Part shown: one piece after another, positions 45,177 through 54,173 of the stretch
Layout: every line of letters starts with the position of its first letter
Numbering within the stretch: position 1 is the first letter of the stretch
From: an uncultured Eudoraea sp.
GTDB lineage: Bacteria; Bacteroidota; Bacteroidia; Flavobacteriales; Flavobacteriaceae
DNA: 64,000 bases
Direction: 5' to 3'
Assembly (NCBI GenBank): GCA_947258555.1
Contig: CAMYJF010000008.1
Coordinates: 1 to 64,000, forward strand
Notes under the pieces: generated by a model
What the model saw: only the letters and a program-made list of their open reading frames with translations
What the model was told of the DNA's origin: nothing
The model's database searches: none
Position numbers and translations under genes: made by a program

Positions 45177-45260
45177 ATGACAACAAAAACAGACATATTA
45201 TTCTTCTTGCAGGTACTAGATCTGCGTCCTGTTTTTTCTCCGACACGTCGTCGCCCGTAG
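45177..45260 (+). CDS. Candidate arginine leader peptide (attenuator), 27 residues
   Basis: This short frame reads M-T-T-K-T-D-I-L-F-F-L-Q-V-L-D-L-R-P-V-F and ends S-P-T-R-R-R-P-stop. Three consecutive Arg codons (CGT CGT CGC, 45246-45254) lie two codons before the stop. It begins 168 bases upstream of the first gene of the arginine operon, with palindromes and a T-run in between. That is the layout of transcription-attenuation leader peptides, in which stalling at codons for the end product signals shortage. It is much too short for an enzyme. The assignment rests on position and the Arg run only; expression is not shown. Confidence 0.65.
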   Translation: MTTKTDILFFLQVLDLRPVFSPTRRRP

Positions 45261-45278
45261 GGGTGTACTATAGTCTTT

Positions 45279-45320
45279 GGAACTAGGTGAGTCCAGTTCC
45301 GCATAATCATTCACTTTTTT
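45279..45320 (+). promoter_or_regulatory. Overlapping hairpins and T-run between leader peptide and arginine operon
   Basis: Two exclusive pairings are possible. GGAACT (45279-45284) can pair with AGTTCC (45295-45300). GTGAGT (45287-45292) can pair with ATTCAC (45309-45314, one G-U pair), directly followed by TTTTTT (45315-45320). The second would be terminator-like, with a weak 6-8 bp stem and 16-base loop. The first would block it by enclosing GTGAGT in its loop. This fits an antiterminator/terminator switch, but the stems are short. Confidence 0.45.
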
Positions 45321-45344
45321 GTTTCACTTTCAAATTCCTTAGCA

Positions 45345-45962
45345 ATGGAAATAGTAGTTGCTAATGAAACCCATTTAAAATTTGCATCGATTATCTCTGA
45401 AACCATCGCAGAATCTGCCAAGGTCAGAGGTACAGGTATTGCATTGCGAACACCCGAATATCTCAGGCAACGAATCCGAAATGGGAATGCAGTGATTTCC
45501 TTGGATGGAGATAAGTTTGTTGGATTTTGTTATATCGAGGTATGGGATCATAACCAGTATGTGGTCAATTCAGGTTTGATCGTACATCCGGATTACAGGC
45601 AGCTGGGCTATGCCCGCAAGATCAAGCAGGCCATTTTTAAACTCTCCAGAAAGAAATACCCCAAAGCAAAGATCTTTGGGATCACAACCGGCCTGGCCGT
45701 CATGAAGATGAATTACCAACTCGGCTATAAGCCAGTGACTTTTTCTGAGCTCACGGACGACCCCGAATTCTGGAAAGGTTGCCAAACCTGCAAAAATTTT
45801 GATGTCCTGACACGTACCGATCGTAAAATGTGCCTGTGCACCGGAATGTTGTATGACCCCGAAAAGAAGAATTCAAAAAAATCCAAAGCCTTGAATAGCA
45901 AAGCTTTCAGGCGACTAAAAAAGATCAAAGAACAACTTTTTCTTAAAAAGAACGGATCATGA
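45345..45962 (+). CDS. GNAT acyltransferase of the arginine operon, candidate N-acylglutamate synthase
   Basis: The GNAT fold has 205 residues. The acyl-CoA binding segment L-I-V-H-P-D-Y-R-Q-L-G-Y-A near 78-90 is clear. A C-terminal extension has C-Q-T-C near 146-149 and C-L-C near 162-164, four Cys spaced as for a zinc or Fe-S site, then a Lys-rich tail. It is first in the arginine operon and overlaps argG by four bases. No argA or argJ is in the operon, so it is the best candidate to acylate glutamate in the first step, with acetyl or succinyl. This is inference from position. Confidence 0.85.
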   Translation: MEIVVANETHLKFASIISETIAESAKVRGTGIALRTPEYLRQRIRNGNAVISLDGDKFVGFCYIEVWDHNQYVVNSGLIVHPDYRQLGYARKIKQAIFKLSRKKYPKAKIFGITTGLAVMKMNYQLGYKPVTFSELTDDPEFWKGCQTCKNFDVLTRTDRKMCLCTGMLYDPEKKNSKKSKALNSKAFRRLKKIKEQLFLKKNGS

Positions 45963-47140
45963 AAAAAATAGTATTGGCCTATAGTGGCGGTCTTGATACC
46001 TCTTACTGCCTTAGTAATCTCAGTCAAGAATATGGGTACGCTGTACACGCGGTGACAGTAAATACCGGTGGATTCACCCCAGAAGAGATCGAGGAAATGA
46101 AAAAGCAGGCCATACAAATGGGCGCAGCACATTTTACAGCCATTGATGCGATCGAAACCTATTACGAAAAAGCCATTAAATACCTGGTGTTCGGTAATGT
46201 ACTTCGGAATAATACATACCCTTTAAGTGTTAGTGCAGAGCGGATCATTCAGGCCATGGAAATCGTTACCTATGCCAAAAAAATTGAGGCAGATGGGATA
46301 GCCCATGGCAGTACAGGTGCAGGTAACGACCAGGTTAGATTCGACACCATCTTTCAAACGATCGCTCCTGAGATTGAGATCATAACCCCGATCCGTGATA
46401 ACAGTTTATCGAGACAAGAGGAAATCGATTATTTAAATTCCAAAGGGTATACTACTTCCTGGAATAAAGCCAAATATTCAATTAACCAGGGGCTCTGGGG
46501 CACTTCTGTTGGGGGAGCAGAAACCCTGACTTCCAGGAATCCCTTACCGGATGACGCATATCCTTCACAAGTAACCGAATCCGTTCCTAAAACACTAAAA
46601 CTCAGTTTTGAAAAAGGAGAACTCATAGCACTGGATGGGCGGAAAGATAGCCATGTTGCCAACATACAGAAACTTCAGCAAATAGCCGGCAATTACGCCA
46701 TTGGCAGGGATATTCATGTGGGTGATACCATTATCGGCATAAAAGGCAGGGTTGGATTTGAAGCGGCAGCTGCTATCCTGATAATAAAAGCGCATCATCT
46801 ACTTGAAAAGCATACGCTCAGTAAATGGCAGCTCTTTCAAAAAGAACAAATGGCTTCTTTCTATGGCATGCTACTGCACGAAGGTCAGTACCTGGATGCC
46901 GTGATGCGTGATATTGAGGCTTACATGGACCATTCACAGAGATATGTGACGGGAGACGTATTTGTAACCCTGCATCCGTACCGTTATGAGTTGGAAGGCA
47001 TTGAATCAAAATACGATCTCATGGCTTCCGGAGCTGGCACCTATGGGGAAGAAAATAAAGGCTGGTCTGCAGATGACGCCAAAGGATTTATTAAAATTTC
47101 GGCCAATGCCGGGAAAATAGCAAGGCAAATTCAGAAATGA
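45959..47140 (+). CDS. argG: Argininosuccinate synthase
   Basis: It joins citrulline and aspartate with ATP to form argininosuccinate. The N-terminal PP-loop A-Y-S-G-G-L-D-T-S (8-16) and H-G-S-T-G-A-G-N-D-Q-V-R-F near 114-126 are the family hallmarks. The 393 residues are normal. It overlaps the GNAT gene and is followed after one base by argC. Confidence 0.96.
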   Translation: MKKIVLAYSGGLDTSYCLSNLSQEYGYAVHAVTVNTGGFTPEEIEEMKKQAIQMGAAHFTAIDAIETYYEKAIKYLVFGNVLRNNTYPLSVSAERIIQAMEIVTYAKKIEADGIAHGSTGAGNDQVRFDTIFQTIAPEIEIITPIRDNSLSRQEEIDYLNSKGYTTSWNKAKYSINQGLWGTSVGGAETLTSRNPLPDDAYPSQVTESVPKTLKLSFEKGELIALDGRKDSHVANIQKLQQIAGNYAIGRDIHVGDTIIGIKGRVGFEAAAAILIIKAHHLLEKHTLSKWQLFQKEQMASFYGMLLHEGQYLDAVMRDIEAYMDHSQRYVTGDVFVTLHPYRYELEGIESKYDLMASGAGTYGEENKGWSADDAKGFIKISANAGKIARQIQK

Positions 47141-47141
47141 T

Positions 47142-48113
47142 ATGAAACGAATAGGAATCATAGGAGGGTCAGGTTATACAGCCGGAGAACTGATACGTAT
47201 TCTCATCAATCATCCCCATGTGGAGATCGATTTGGTATACAGTCGGACCAATCCAGGCAAACTCGTGTCGTCTGTCCACACCGATCTTACAGGACAGACA
47301 GAACTCGAATTCACAGATGATCCAGACAAGGAAGTTGATGTCCTTTTTCTCTGCCTGGGTCATGGTAAATCCAGGGCCTTTCTGGAGGAGCATTCTGTTT
47401 CCAGCAATACCATTTTGATCGATATGAGTCGGGATTTCAGGCTAAAAGAGGAGCCCGGCATACAGGATCGAACCTTTGTTTATGGGTTAACGGACCTAAA
47501 CAAAGAAGCGATCACAGCCAGCAAGAGTATTGCCAATCCCGGTTGTTTTGCCACGGCTATCCAACTTGCATTATTACCATTGGCCAAAAGTGGTCTGCTG
47601 GATAATGACATTCATGTGCATGCCATCACTGGAAGTACGGGCGCCGGTGTTATGCCCTCGCCTACAACCCATTTTTCATGGCGGAATAACAACGTGAGCT
47701 GGTATAAGCCTTTTGTGCATCAGCATGAAACTGAGATCATCCAAAGCCTGGAGCAGTGTGGTGCTAAACCAACACTTCGGTTTCTGCCTATCCGAGGAGA
47801 TTTTCCAAGAGGTATTTATGCGACAAGCTATACCCGGTTTTCGGGATCCCTTGAAGAAGCCCAAACGCTTTATACCGATTACTATCGCAATTCTTGTTTC
47901 ACAAAGCTCGCCTCTGAACCCGTTCATTTAAAGCAGGTGGTGAATACTAATTATTGCCATGTGCATCTGCATACACATGAGGATCAACTCCTTGTTACTA
48001 CCGCCTTAGATAATTTAATGAAAGGTGCTTCTGGCCAAGCTGTAGAAAATATGAATTTGGCCCTGGGTCTCCCACAGGATACGGGATTACGAATTAAAGC
48101 ATCTGTGTACTAA
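47142..48113 (+). CDS. argC: N-acetyl-gamma-glutamyl-phosphate reductase (N-acyl)
   Basis: An NADPH-dependent reductase of the third step of ornithine synthesis, with 323 residues. G-I-I-G-G-S-G-Y-T-A-G-E near 5-16 is the cofactor-binding start, and the catalytic Cys lies in N-P-G-C-F-A-T near 133-139. H-A-I-T-G-S-T-G-A-G follows. It acts on the product of ArgB, which is encoded further down the same operon. Confidence 0.95.
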   Translation: MKRIGIIGGSGYTAGELIRILINHPHVEIDLVYSRTNPGKLVSSVHTDLTGQTELEFTDDPDKEVDVLFLCLGHGKSRAFLEEHSVSSNTILIDMSRDFRLKEEPGIQDRTFVYGLTDLNKEAITASKSIANPGCFATAIQLALLPLAKSGLLDNDIHVHAITGSTGAGVMPSPTTHFSWRNNNVSWYKPFVHQHETEIIQSLEQCGAKPTLRFLPIRGDFPRGIYATSYTRFSGSLEEAQTLYTDYYRNSCFTKLASEPVHLKQVVNTNYCHVHLHTHEDQLLVTTALDNLMKGASGQAVENMNLALGLPQDTGLRIKASVY

Positions 48114-48130
48114 CCAATAAATTGAGCAAA

Positions 48131-48928
48131 ATGAAAATAGCAATAATAGGAGCAGGCAACCTTGGTATTTCGATAGCAGAAGGAATTTTGCATTCCAATG
48201 GAGCCACGAGCATGTACATGACCCGAAGAGACCTGTCTGCGATACAGCCGTACGAGAAGTATGGCAATGTAATAGTCAGCTCAGACAACAGGGAGGCCGT
48301 AAAAGCATCAGATATACTCATCTGCTGTGTACAACCCGCACAATTTGCTGCAGTTTTGGAGGAAGTAAAAGATCTGCTTCACGAAAACCATATGATCCTT
48401 TCCACTATTACGGGATTCACGATAAGCGAGATAGAAGCTATCGTCGGTAAATCAGCCACCATAGTGCGGAGTATGCCTAATACAGCCATTGCTGTTGGTA
48501 ATTCCATGACGTGCCTTTGTGCTAATGAGACAGGGAAAAATAAGATCGATATTGCGAAAGCTATATTTAACCGCCTCGGGCATACCATGGAGATCCAGGA
48601 AGATCTGATGCAGGCGTCTACTGTGATCTGCGCCAGTGGAATTGCTTTCTGGATGCGCCTTATCCGGGCCACCACACAGGGAGCTATTCAGCTGGGATTC
48701 CATGCCGAAGAAGCACAGGAATTAGCAATGCATACGTGCAATGGGGCAGCTTCGCTCTTGATATCCTCAGGCAATCATCCGGAAGAAGAGATCGATAAGG
48801 TGACCACACCCATGGGATGTACCATTGAAGGTTTAAATGAAATGGAACACGAAGGGCTTAGTTCTTCCTTGATAAAAGGCATAGTTGCCTCCTATCAAAA
48901 GATCAGTGAATTCAGAAAACAAGAGTAG
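48131..48928 (+). CDS. proC: Pyrroline-5-carboxylate reductase
   Basis: It reduces pyrroline-5-carboxylate to proline with NAD(P)H. The N-terminal Rossmann motif I-A-I-I-G-A-G-N-L-G near 3-12 and the C-terminal T-T-P-M-G-C-T-I-E-G-L near 234-244 (family T-P-G-G-x-T-x-x-G-L) identify it. The ATG at 48131 is preferred to the in-frame TTG three codons upstream. Its place inside the arginine operon links proline and arginine synthesis at glutamate and ornithine. It may let proline be made from ornithine-derived pyrroline-5-carboxylate. Confidence 0.93.
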   Translation: MKIAIIGAGNLGISIAEGILHSNGATSMYMTRRDLSAIQPYEKYGNVIVSSDNREAVKASDILICCVQPAQFAAVLEEVKDLLHENHMILSTITGFTISEIEAIVGKSATIVRSMPNTAIAVGNSMTCLCANETGKNKIDIAKAIFNRLGHTMEIQEDLMQASTVICASGIAFWMRLIRATTQGAIQLGFHAEEAQELAMHTCNGAASLLISSGNHPEEEIDKVTTPMGCTIEGLNEMEHEGLSSSLIKGIVASYQKISEFRKQE

Positions 48929-48933
48929 AAGGT

Positions 48934-50061
48934 ATGGAATTGTTTGATGTGTATACTACCTATGACATAGCCCCGGTATCGGCAAAAGGCTATTACCTGT
49001 TCGATGGAGAAGGAAACAAATACCTGGACCTCTACGGAGGCCATGCTGTGATCTCCATAGGGCATGCCCATCCTATCTATGTAAAAAAGTTAGTGGAGCA
49101 ATTAGACCGATTGGCATTCTATAGCAATTCTGTAATCAGCCCCTTACAGCAGCAGGTTGCTGATATGCTGGAAACCGAGTCGGGCTGCACAGACTATTCA
49201 TTGTTCCTGTGCAATTCGGGTGCTGAAGCGAATGAAAATGCGCTGAAACTAGCTTCATTTTACACCGGTAAATCCAGGATCGTTGCTTTTAATAATGGGT
49301 TTCACGGAAGAACATCTGCCGCCGTAGCAGCCACTGATAATTCAGCGATCCAGGCCCCTATTAACAAGCAACACGCTGTTTCTATTTTGGCATTGAATGA
49401 TCTGGTAGCATTAGAAAAGACCCTGGAGAAAGGCGATGTGGCCGCTATCATACTGGAAATGATCCAGGGCGTAGGCGGATTGGATGAACCTGAACCAGGT
49501 TTTCTTGACTCGCTCTATGAATTAGCACACAAATATGGAGCCCTGGTGATCGCCGATGAAGTACAATCAGGATTCGGCCGGACCGGCAAATACTTTGCCT
49601 TTCAACATTTTCCACAGCAACCCGATATCATTACTATGGCTAAGGGTATGGGGAACGGTTTTCCAGTAGCCGGGCTATTGATTCATTCTAAAATTGAGGC
49701 TAAAAAAGGTATGCTGGGAACAACTTTTGGGGGTAATCCGCTTGCCTGTACCGCGATATTATCGGTCATGGAAGTTCTTGCCAAAGAAAATCTTCTGGAA
49801 AATGCCACAAAAATGGAAGCGTACTTCCGCAAAAAGGCCAGTGCCCTTTCTCTTCCTCTTCAGGTGAAAGGTAAGGGCTTGATGCTGGGAATAGATTTCG
49901 GATTTCCGGTAAAGGAATTACGGGCCAACTTAATTTATACACATCAAATATTCACAGGTAGTTCCAAGAACCCAAACGTATTACGGATCTTACCGCCTCT
50001 GAATATTGACGAGCAAGCTCTGGACCAATTATTTGATGCACTTAAAACAGAATTATCATGA
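48934..50061 (+). CDS. argD: N-acetylornithine aminotransferase (class III, PLP)
   Basis: The PLP enzyme of 375 residues makes N-acylornithine from the semialdehyde with glutamate as amino donor. N-S-G-A-E-A-N-E-N-A near 94-103, I-A-D-E-V-Q-S-G-F-G-R-T-G near 205-217 and the PLP Lys in M-A-K-G-M-G-N-G near 234-241 are visible. It is slightly shorter than typical ArgD (about 400), with loss mainly at the ends. The stop overlaps argF' by four bases. Confidence 0.93.
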   Translation: MELFDVYTTYDIAPVSAKGYYLFDGEGNKYLDLYGGHAVISIGHAHPIYVKKLVEQLDRLAFYSNSVISPLQQQVADMLETESGCTDYSLFLCNSGAEANENALKLASFYTGKSRIVAFNNGFHGRTSAAVAATDNSAIQAPINKQHAVSILALNDLVALEKTLEKGDVAAIILEMIQGVGGLDEPEPGFLDSLYELAHKYGALVIADEVQSGFGRTGKYFAFQHFPQQPDIITMAKGMGNGFPVAGLLIHSKIEAKKGMLGTTFGGNPLACTAILSVMEVLAKENLLENATKMEAYFRKKASALSLPLQVKGKGLMLGIDFGFPVKELRANLIYTHQIFTGSSKNPNVLRILPPLNIDEQALDQLFDALKTELS

Positions 50062-50993
50062 AGCATTTCTTAGGAATTGAAGCCATTGATGATATGCATC
50101 TCTGGGTCCGGGAGGCAAGGGATCTGAAAAAAGACCCGGCAGCCTATTCGCATCTGGGGAAAAACAAAACACTGGGCTTGCTCTTTTTTAACAACAGTCT
50201 CAGAACGCGAATGAGCACCCAGAAGGCTGCTTTTAATCTGGGATTGAACGCCCTGGTCATGAATGTAGGGCAAGATGGTTGGTCTCTGGAATTCGAAGAC
50301 AATGTGATCATGAATGGCGAATCCGCAGAGCACATCAAAGAAGCAGCAGGGGTACTTGGTCAGTATTGCGACCTCATTGGGGTTCGTGCTTTTGCCGGCC
50401 TCAAAGACAAAGAAAAGGATGAGAAGGATAGGGTGCTCAATGCCCTGGCAACTTATTCCGGCATCCCGGTGATCAATATGGAGAGCACACTTGGCCATCC
50501 CTTGCAAGCCCTGGCAGATGCCATTACTATTGATGAGAACAAAATAGTGGAACGGCCAAAAGTTGTGCTATCCTGGGCACCACACCCCAGAGCTTTGCCC
50601 CATGCGGTTCCACATTCATTTGTCAGAATGATCCAACAAATAACGGCAGACCTGGTCATAACACATCCGGAAGGATATGAACTGGATCCGGGTGTTACTC
50701 AAAATACAACCATAGAATACGATCAGGAGAAAGCGCTGAAGGATGCCGATTTTGTCTATGTCAAAAACTGGAGTAGTTATTCTCAATACGGAAAAGTACT
50801 TTCTCAGGATACCAGTTGGATGATGACCCGGGAAAAGCTAGGTACAGCGAATTTCATGCATTGCCTGCCGGTAAGACGAAATGTAGTCGTTTCAGGCGAA
50901 GTCCTCGAAGGAAATAAATCACTTGTCATGCAACAGGCAAATAACAGAACGTATGCTGCGCAGCTCGTCCTGAAAAAATTATTGGGATCATGA
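50058..50993 (+). CDS. argF': N-acylornithine carbamoyltransferase (Bacteroidota ArgF')
   Basis: It carbamoylates N-succinyl- or N-acetylornithine, the step that marks the Bacteroidota variant of arginine synthesis. N-S-L-R-T-R-M-S-T near 46-54 is the carbamoyl-phosphate site and F-M-H-C-L-P-V-R-R near 272-280 the C-terminal signature. The segment E-A-A-G-V-L-G-Q-Y-C-D-L-I-G-V-R near 95-110 is where acyl-group specificity is set in studied homologues. I cannot decide succinyl or acetyl by eye. It overlaps both argD and argB by four bases. Confidence 0.92.
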   Translation: MKHFLGIEAIDDMHLWVREARDLKKDPAAYSHLGKNKTLGLLFFNNSLRTRMSTQKAAFNLGLNALVMNVGQDGWSLEFEDNVIMNGESAEHIKEAAGVLGQYCDLIGVRAFAGLKDKEKDEKDRVLNALATYSGIPVINMESTLGHPLQALADAITIDENKIVERPKVVLSWAPHPRALPHAVPHSFVRMIQQITADLVITHPEGYELDPGVTQNTTIEYDQEKALKDADFVYVKNWSSYSQYGKVLSQDTSWMMTREKLGTANFMHCLPVRRNVVVSGEVLEGNKSLVMQQANNRTYAAQLVLKKLLGS

Positions 50994-51772
50994 AAAAGAA
51001 GCAGCTGTCCATAGTTAAGATTGGTGGGGAGATCCTGAACGAGGAAAACACAACAGAGATATTCCTGAAAAAATTCAAGGCTCTGCCCGGGAAAAAAATA
51101 CTCGTACATGGAGGTGGCAAACAAGCCAGTACCCTTGCAGGTAACATGGGAATTGAAAGCAAAATGGTCAATGGCAGGCGCATTACAGATGCCGCAAATC
51201 TCGATATTGCGATCATGGTTTATGGTGGCTTATTGAATAAAAAGCTCGTGGCCAGGCTGCAAGCTTCGGGGTGCCCTGCCATAGGTGTAAGTGGCGCAGA
51301 TGGTAATGCTGTCCTCGCCAATAAAAGGCCTCCTGAACCTATAGATTTTGGGTTTGCAGGGGATATTGAAAAAGTAAACACAGATTTCATAAACCTGCTG
51401 TTGGAGGGAGGATATACCCCTGTAATGTGTGCTCTTTCGCATGATGGCAAAGGCCAAATGTTGAATACGAATGCCGACACAATTGCTGCAGAAACGGCTA
51501 TTGCCATGAGTTCCCTGTACGATACCAAACTGTATTATGTATTTGATAAACCCGGTGTTCTTGAAGATGTGAATGATGAAAGTTCTGTCATACGCGACAT
51601 GAGTGAAGCAAACTACCAGGACTTGATCGAATCAAATCAAATAACCGATGGGATGATCCCAAAGCTTGATAATGGGTATCACGCCTTGCACCACCAGGTT
51701 GGGCAGGTGCAATTAGGGAGCGCTGACATGCTTTCAGACGCAAATAATCCTTCAACCCGGATACGATTATGA
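50990..51772 (+). CDS. argB: N-acetylglutamate kinase (N-acyl)
   Basis: The amino-acid kinase of 260 residues phosphorylates N-acylglutamate. V-K-I-G-G-E near 8-13, V-H-G-G-G-K-Q-A near 38-45 and N-T-N-A-D-T-I-A near 161-168 are family motifs. It starts with an ATGA overlap to argF' and ends with one to argE, so the four genes argD-argF'-argB-argE are translationally coupled. Confidence 0.94.
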   Translation: MKKKQLSIVKIGGEILNEENTTEIFLKKFKALPGKKILVHGGGKQASTLAGNMGIESKMVNGRRITDAANLDIAIMVYGGLLNKKLVARLQASGCPAIGVSGADGNAVLANKRPPEPIDFGFAGDIEKVNTDFINLLLEGGYTPVMCALSHDGKGQMLNTNADTIAAETAIAMSSLYDTKLYYVFDKPGVLEDVNDESSVIRDMSEANYQDLIESNQITDGMIPKLDNGYHALHHQVGQVQLGSADMLSDANNPSTRIRL

Positions 51773-52851
51773 GAACAAAAAAGGAACTTTCAGACAAGGC
51801 GATAGTATTGCTGCAAGAATTGATAGCTACGCCTTCCTTTTCCACAGAAGAAGCACAAACGGCTTTGTGTATTCAGAATTGGCTGGACCAACTCGGGATA
51901 CCTCAAAGGCGTTCCGGAAATAATATCATAGCACAAAATAAGCACTATGACGCCTCAAAACCCTCATTACTGCTTAATTCCCATCACGATACTGTAAAGC
52001 CCAATGCTGGATACACCAGAGATCCTTTTACGCCAGAGATCATCGATGGAAAATTGTATGGCCTGGGAAGTAATGATGCCGGTGGCCCATTGGTTTCCTT
52101 AATGGCTGCATTTGCCTACTTCTATGAAGTTGCTGATTTATCACATAACGTTATCCTGGTAGCCTCAGGGGAAGAAGAGAATTCAGGTCCGAACGGACTT
52201 AGAAAAGTAATGACAGAGATCCCGGCCATCGATGTGGCGATCGTGGGCGAGCCTACCCTAATGCAATTGGCCATAGCCGAAAAAGGGCTTGTAGTCTTTG
52301 ACGCAACTGTAAACGGCGTTTCCTCTCATGCGGCCCATCTAAACCTTGAAAATCCTATTTACAAATGCGTAGATGTGCTGGAATGGTTCAGGGATTTTAA
52401 ATTCGATAAGGTCTCAGAATCACTAGGCCCGGTAAAGACCACGGTGACACAAATTAATGCCGGATCGGCGCACAATGTAGTCCCTGCCCAGGTAGATCTG
52501 GTGGTAGATGTACGTGTAAACGATAAATATTCCAATCAGCAGATCGCAGAAATCCTGGAACGGGAAGCCCCTTGTAAAATGAAAGCGCGTTCCCTTCGGC
52601 ATCAGTCATCATCAATTGATCCGGACCATCCTTTAGTAAAGGCAGGTGTAAAACTAGGTCGGGAAACTTACGGTTCCCCTACCCTTTCTGATCAGGCTGT
52701 CCTAACTTGCCCGTCATTAAAACTGGGGCCCGGCGACAGTACGAGATCTCACACAGCAAACGAATTTATATTTGTAGAGGAAATTTTTGAGGGGATCTCG
52801 ATCTATATCGATATGCTTGAAGAATTCTTGCTCACTCCAACAAATAAGTAA
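51769..52851 (+). CDS. argE: M20 peptidase-family deacylase (ArgE-type)
   Basis: It removes the acyl group late in the pathway, probably from N-acylcitrulline, because carbamoylation here happens on the acylated substrate. The 360-residue M20 enzyme shows the metal-site motifs L-L-N-S-H-H-D-T-V near 65-73, L-G-S-N-D-A-G-G near 102-109 and the catalytic Glu pair in S-G-E-E-E-N-S-G near 137-144. A dimerisation domain lies in the middle (about 175-285). Confidence 0.9.
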   Translation: MRTKKELSDKAIVLLQELIATPSFSTEEAQTALCIQNWLDQLGIPQRRSGNNIIAQNKHYDASKPSLLLNSHHDTVKPNAGYTRDPFTPEIIDGKLYGLGSNDAGGPLVSLMAAFAYFYEVADLSHNVILVASGEEENSGPNGLRKVMTEIPAIDVAIVGEPTLMQLAIAEKGLVVFDATVNGVSSHAAHLNLENPIYKCVDVLEWFRDFKFDKVSESLGPVKTTVTQINAGSAHNVVPAQVDLVVDVRVNDKYSNQQIAEILEREAPCKMKARSLRHQSSSIDPDHPLVKAGVKLGRETYGSPTLSDQAVLTCPSLKLGPGDSTRSHTANEFIFVEEIFEGISIYIDMLEEFLLTPTNK

Positions 52852-52875
52852 AAACAATCCTTAAATAGACTGTCT

Positions 52876-54159
52876 ATGAAAATTTGGGAAAAAGGAATTG
52901 GAATTGACGAAAAGATAGAGGCATTCACAGTTGGTGAAGACCGAATTCTGGATATGCATTTGGCAAAATATGATATCCGGGCTTCAAAAGCCCATGCCCA
53001 TATGCTAGGCAAAACAGGGATCATAGATAGGGAAGATAGCAAGGCATTGATAGACGCTCTAAATCAGCTGGATAGCAAAATTCAAGATGGATCTTTTCAG
53101 ATCGAAAAGGAATTCGAAGATGTGCATTCTAAGATCGAATATGAACTGATCCAATTGCTCGGCGATACCGGAAAGAAGATACATACGGCTCGTTCCCGGA
53201 ACGATCAGGTACTGACAGCTTTGCAATTATACCTCAAAGATCAGCTGCAAAACACTCATAAGGCCACGGAATCCCTGGGGCGGATCCTGCTAACGCTGGC
53301 CGAATCACATAAAGATGTATTGCTACCAGGATATACGCATTTACAGGTTGCCATGCCTTCATCATTCGGGTTGTGGTTTTCGGCCTATGCGGAAAGCCTG
53401 GCTGATGACCTGATATTTTTAGATGCCGCTTATCGCATAGCAGATCAGAATCCACTCGGAAGTGCGGCAGGCTATGGGTCTTCCTTTCCTATAGATCGCG
53501 AGATGACTACAGCAGAATTAGAATTTAACACCTTGAAATACAATGTAGTTGCCGCTCAGATGGGTCGGGGTAAGGTAGAGAAAAGCGCTGCCATGGCCAT
53601 CAGCTCCCTTGCCGGAACCCTGTCAAAACTGGCTGCTGATATCTGTCAATATTTAAGTCAGAATTTTGATTTTATATCCTTTCCAGATACATTGACTACT
53701 GGCAGTAGTATTATGCCGCACAAAAAGAATCCGGATGTTTTTGAGTTGATTCGGGCAAACTGCAATCAGCTTCAAAACGTGCCCAATGAACTCAATCTGA
53801 TCACGGCTAATCTGACCAGTGGATATTTCCGTGACCTACAAATGACTAAGGGTATAATCATTAACGCATTTTCTAAGATCCATGCCTGCCTGGATATCCT
53901 ACAATATAGCCTGCCCCAGATCGAGGTGCGAACCGATATCCTTGAGGAAGAGAAATACAAATACCTGTATTCGGTGGAAGAAGTGAATAAAGAAGTGATG
54001 AAAGGCACACCCTTTCGGGATGCCTATCAAAAGGTAGCGAAGGCTATTAAAAAAGGGGAATTCCAGGCACCTTCCGAACTGGATCACACACATGTTGGGA
54101 GCCTAGGAAATCTCTGTTTGGAAAAGATTGCAGAAAAGCTCGGTCGAACCATCGGCTAG
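52876..54159 (+). CDS. argH: Argininosuccinate lyase
   Basis: It splits argininosuccinate into arginine and fumarate, the last step. The 427-residue fumarase-superfamily protein has S-R-N-D-Q near 111-115 and the signature G-S-S-I-M-P-H-K-K-N-P near 277-287, which includes the catalytic Ser loop. It is somewhat shorter than the usual 450-470 residues, but no motif is missing. It lies 24 bases after argE and ends the operon. Its TAG is part of a small palindrome shared with the convergent gene. Confidence 0.94.
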   Translation: MKIWEKGIGIDEKIEAFTVGEDRILDMHLAKYDIRASKAHAHMLGKTGIIDREDSKALIDALNQLDSKIQDGSFQIEKEFEDVHSKIEYELIQLLGDTGKKIHTARSRNDQVLTALQLYLKDQLQNTHKATESLGRILLTLAESHKDVLLPGYTHLQVAMPSSFGLWFSAYAESLADDLIFLDAAYRIADQNPLGSAAGYGSSFPIDREMTTAELEFNTLKYNVVAAQMGRGKVEKSAAMAISSLAGTLSKLAADICQYLSQNFDFISFPDTLTTGSSIMPHKKNPDVFELIRANCNQLQNVPNELNLITANLTSGYFRDLQMTKGIIINAFSKIHACLDILQYSLPQIEVRTDILEEEKYKYLYSVEEVNKEVMKGTPFRDAYQKVAKAIKKGEFQAPSELDHTHVGSLGNLCLEKIAEKLGRTIG

Positions 54160-54173
54160 GCCGGGCCTATTTT
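54157..54173. terminator. Short palindrome carrying both stop codons of argH and the convergent pseudouridine synthase gene
   Basis: TAGGC (54157-54161) pairs with GCCTA (54165-54169), followed by TTTT on the plus strand. The argH stop TAG forms the left arm and the opposite gene's stop (CTA on the plus strand) the right arm. The five-base stem is weak, so termination efficiency is doubtful. Confidence 0.4.
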
